Assembly: GCF_035594125.1 (NCBI RefSeq)
Contig: NC_087156.1
Span: 33,741,997 to 33,805,996, forward strand
Origin: Scylla paramamosain
Lineage: Eukaryota; Arthropoda; Malacostraca; Decapoda; Portunidae
Reading direction: 5' to 3'
DNA: 64,000 nt
Part shown: one piece after another, positions 63,415 through 64,000 of the stretch
How positions within the stretch are numbered: position 1 is the first letter of the stretch
Layout of the letters: each line of letters starts with the position of its first letter
Position numbers and translations under genes: made by a program
The notes under the pieces: generated by a model
What the model was told of the DNA's origin: nothing
What the model saw: the letters and a program-made list of their open reading frames with translations, nothing else
Database searches by the model: none

Positions 63415-63720
63415 TGGGATAGGAGGAAGAGAAGGAAGAGGAGGAGGAGGATGAGAAGGAGGAGGAGGAGGAGGAGGAGGAGGAGAGAAGGAGGAGGATG
63501 AAGAAGAGGAGGAAGGTTAAGAGTAAGGAGGAAGGAAGAGAGAAGGATAATAAGAGTGGAAGTGAAATATGAGAGAATGAGGAAGAGAGGGAGCCGGACG
63601 GTGGAAGTGTGAGAGGGATGGGTCAGGGGGCGAGGAACAAGGAGAAAGGTGAGAGGTGAGGCTGCATGGGGCGGAGGAGGAGGGAGAATAAAGGGGAGGG
63701 AGATGGACCGAGGGCATCAC
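63415..63720. repeat. Purine-rich (GGA)n-like tract
   Basis: A nearly uninterrupted purine strand with GGAGGA and GAAGGA units. Any open frame here is low-complexity. Confidence 0.85.
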
Positions 63721-63833
63721 GACAGCTAGGGCGCGGGGATGGCCGTGGACGAAGGGAGAAGGCAAGCGAGAGAGATAAATAGGACAGTTAATACCCATAG
63801 CAAGAGAGAAAGGGAGGTACCAAAGACCATTTG

Positions 63834-63865
<32 letters not shown>

Positions 63866-63879
63866 ATGGTTGGTACCTC

Positions 63880-63972
63880 AGTGGCCCTTTTTTTTTTATA
63901 TATGTATTTTGTTGCCCTTGGCCAGTATCGCTTTTACACATACACACACACACACAAAAAAAAAAAAAAAGG
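63880..63972 (+). mobile_element. LINE family A tail, diverged copy
   Basis: It has TTTTGTTGCCCTTGGCCAGT followed by a CTTTTACACATAC variant and a poly(A) run, resembling the tails at 3118 and 30425. An (AC)n (63838-63864) lies just before it. Confidence 0.65.
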
Positions 63973-64000
63973 AAAAAATACACGTTATGTGACAAAAAGT

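Noticed and set aside
63517..63864. 115-codon Ser/Pro-rich minus frame
   Set aside because: It comes from the (GGA)n-like purine tract and an (AC)n; no domain or splice evidence, and it does not resemble the missing DEP exon.

Overview
This is a eukaryotic window, most likely from a decapod crustacean such as a crab. The evidence is a split-gene layout with GT-AG introns, an innexin (an invertebrate-only gap-junction family), arrays of the arthropod-type telomeric pentamer CCTAA/TTAGG, a very heavy load of long di- and trinucleotide microsatellites, and many decayed LINEs. The species assignment is inference. I see no prokaryotic operon, CRISPR array or phage module.

Three host genes are supported. 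(1) 3783-3980 (+) is the terminal coding exon of an innexin; the rest of that gene lies left of the window or is not visible. (2) 7102-26377 (-) holds a complete 15-coding-exon VPS51 gene (GARP/EARP tethering subunit, about 780-790 codons, close to the human length). It carries one apparent +1 frameshift in coding exon 8. A GC-richer stretch near 31.5-31.7 kb may be its promoter and 5'UTR exon. (3) From about 43.5 kb (candidate terminal exon) or 52.0 kb (certain) to 62.86 kb (-) lies an R7-family regulator of G-protein signalling (RGS7-like). It runs from the end of its DEP domain through DHEX and GGL to the RGS box; its 5' exons lie beyond the right edge. The innexin and VPS51 are tail to tail, and VPS51 and RGS7 are tandem on the minus strand.

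The rest is intron or intergenic DNA filled with repeats. LINE family A has a nearly open RT copy at 27.69-30.51 kb, a partial copy at 11.27-12.32 kb, a very old antisense copy at 45.18-47.83 kb, and tail-only copies at 3.12 and 63.88 kb. LINE family B has copies at 12.32-14.08, 22.68-26.16 (-) and 34.47-36.44 kb. Fragments of at least three further LINE lineages lie at 2.3-3.6, 19.99-20.77, 26.69-27.68 and 32.45-33.66 kb. A 1257-bp element at 16349-17605 has TG...CA ends and a possible 4-bp target duplication, like a solo LTR, and sits between duplicated intron sequence.

The points most worth a second look are the VPS51 frameshift, the LTR-like element in its duplicated flank, the fold-back palindromes built on microsatellites (12.66-13.16, 49.35-49.52, 59.95-60.35 kb), the LINE A/LINE B chimera at 12324, the interstitial telomere-like arrays, and an unusual residue pattern at the RGS-box exon junction. 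I found no convincing new multi-gene system.
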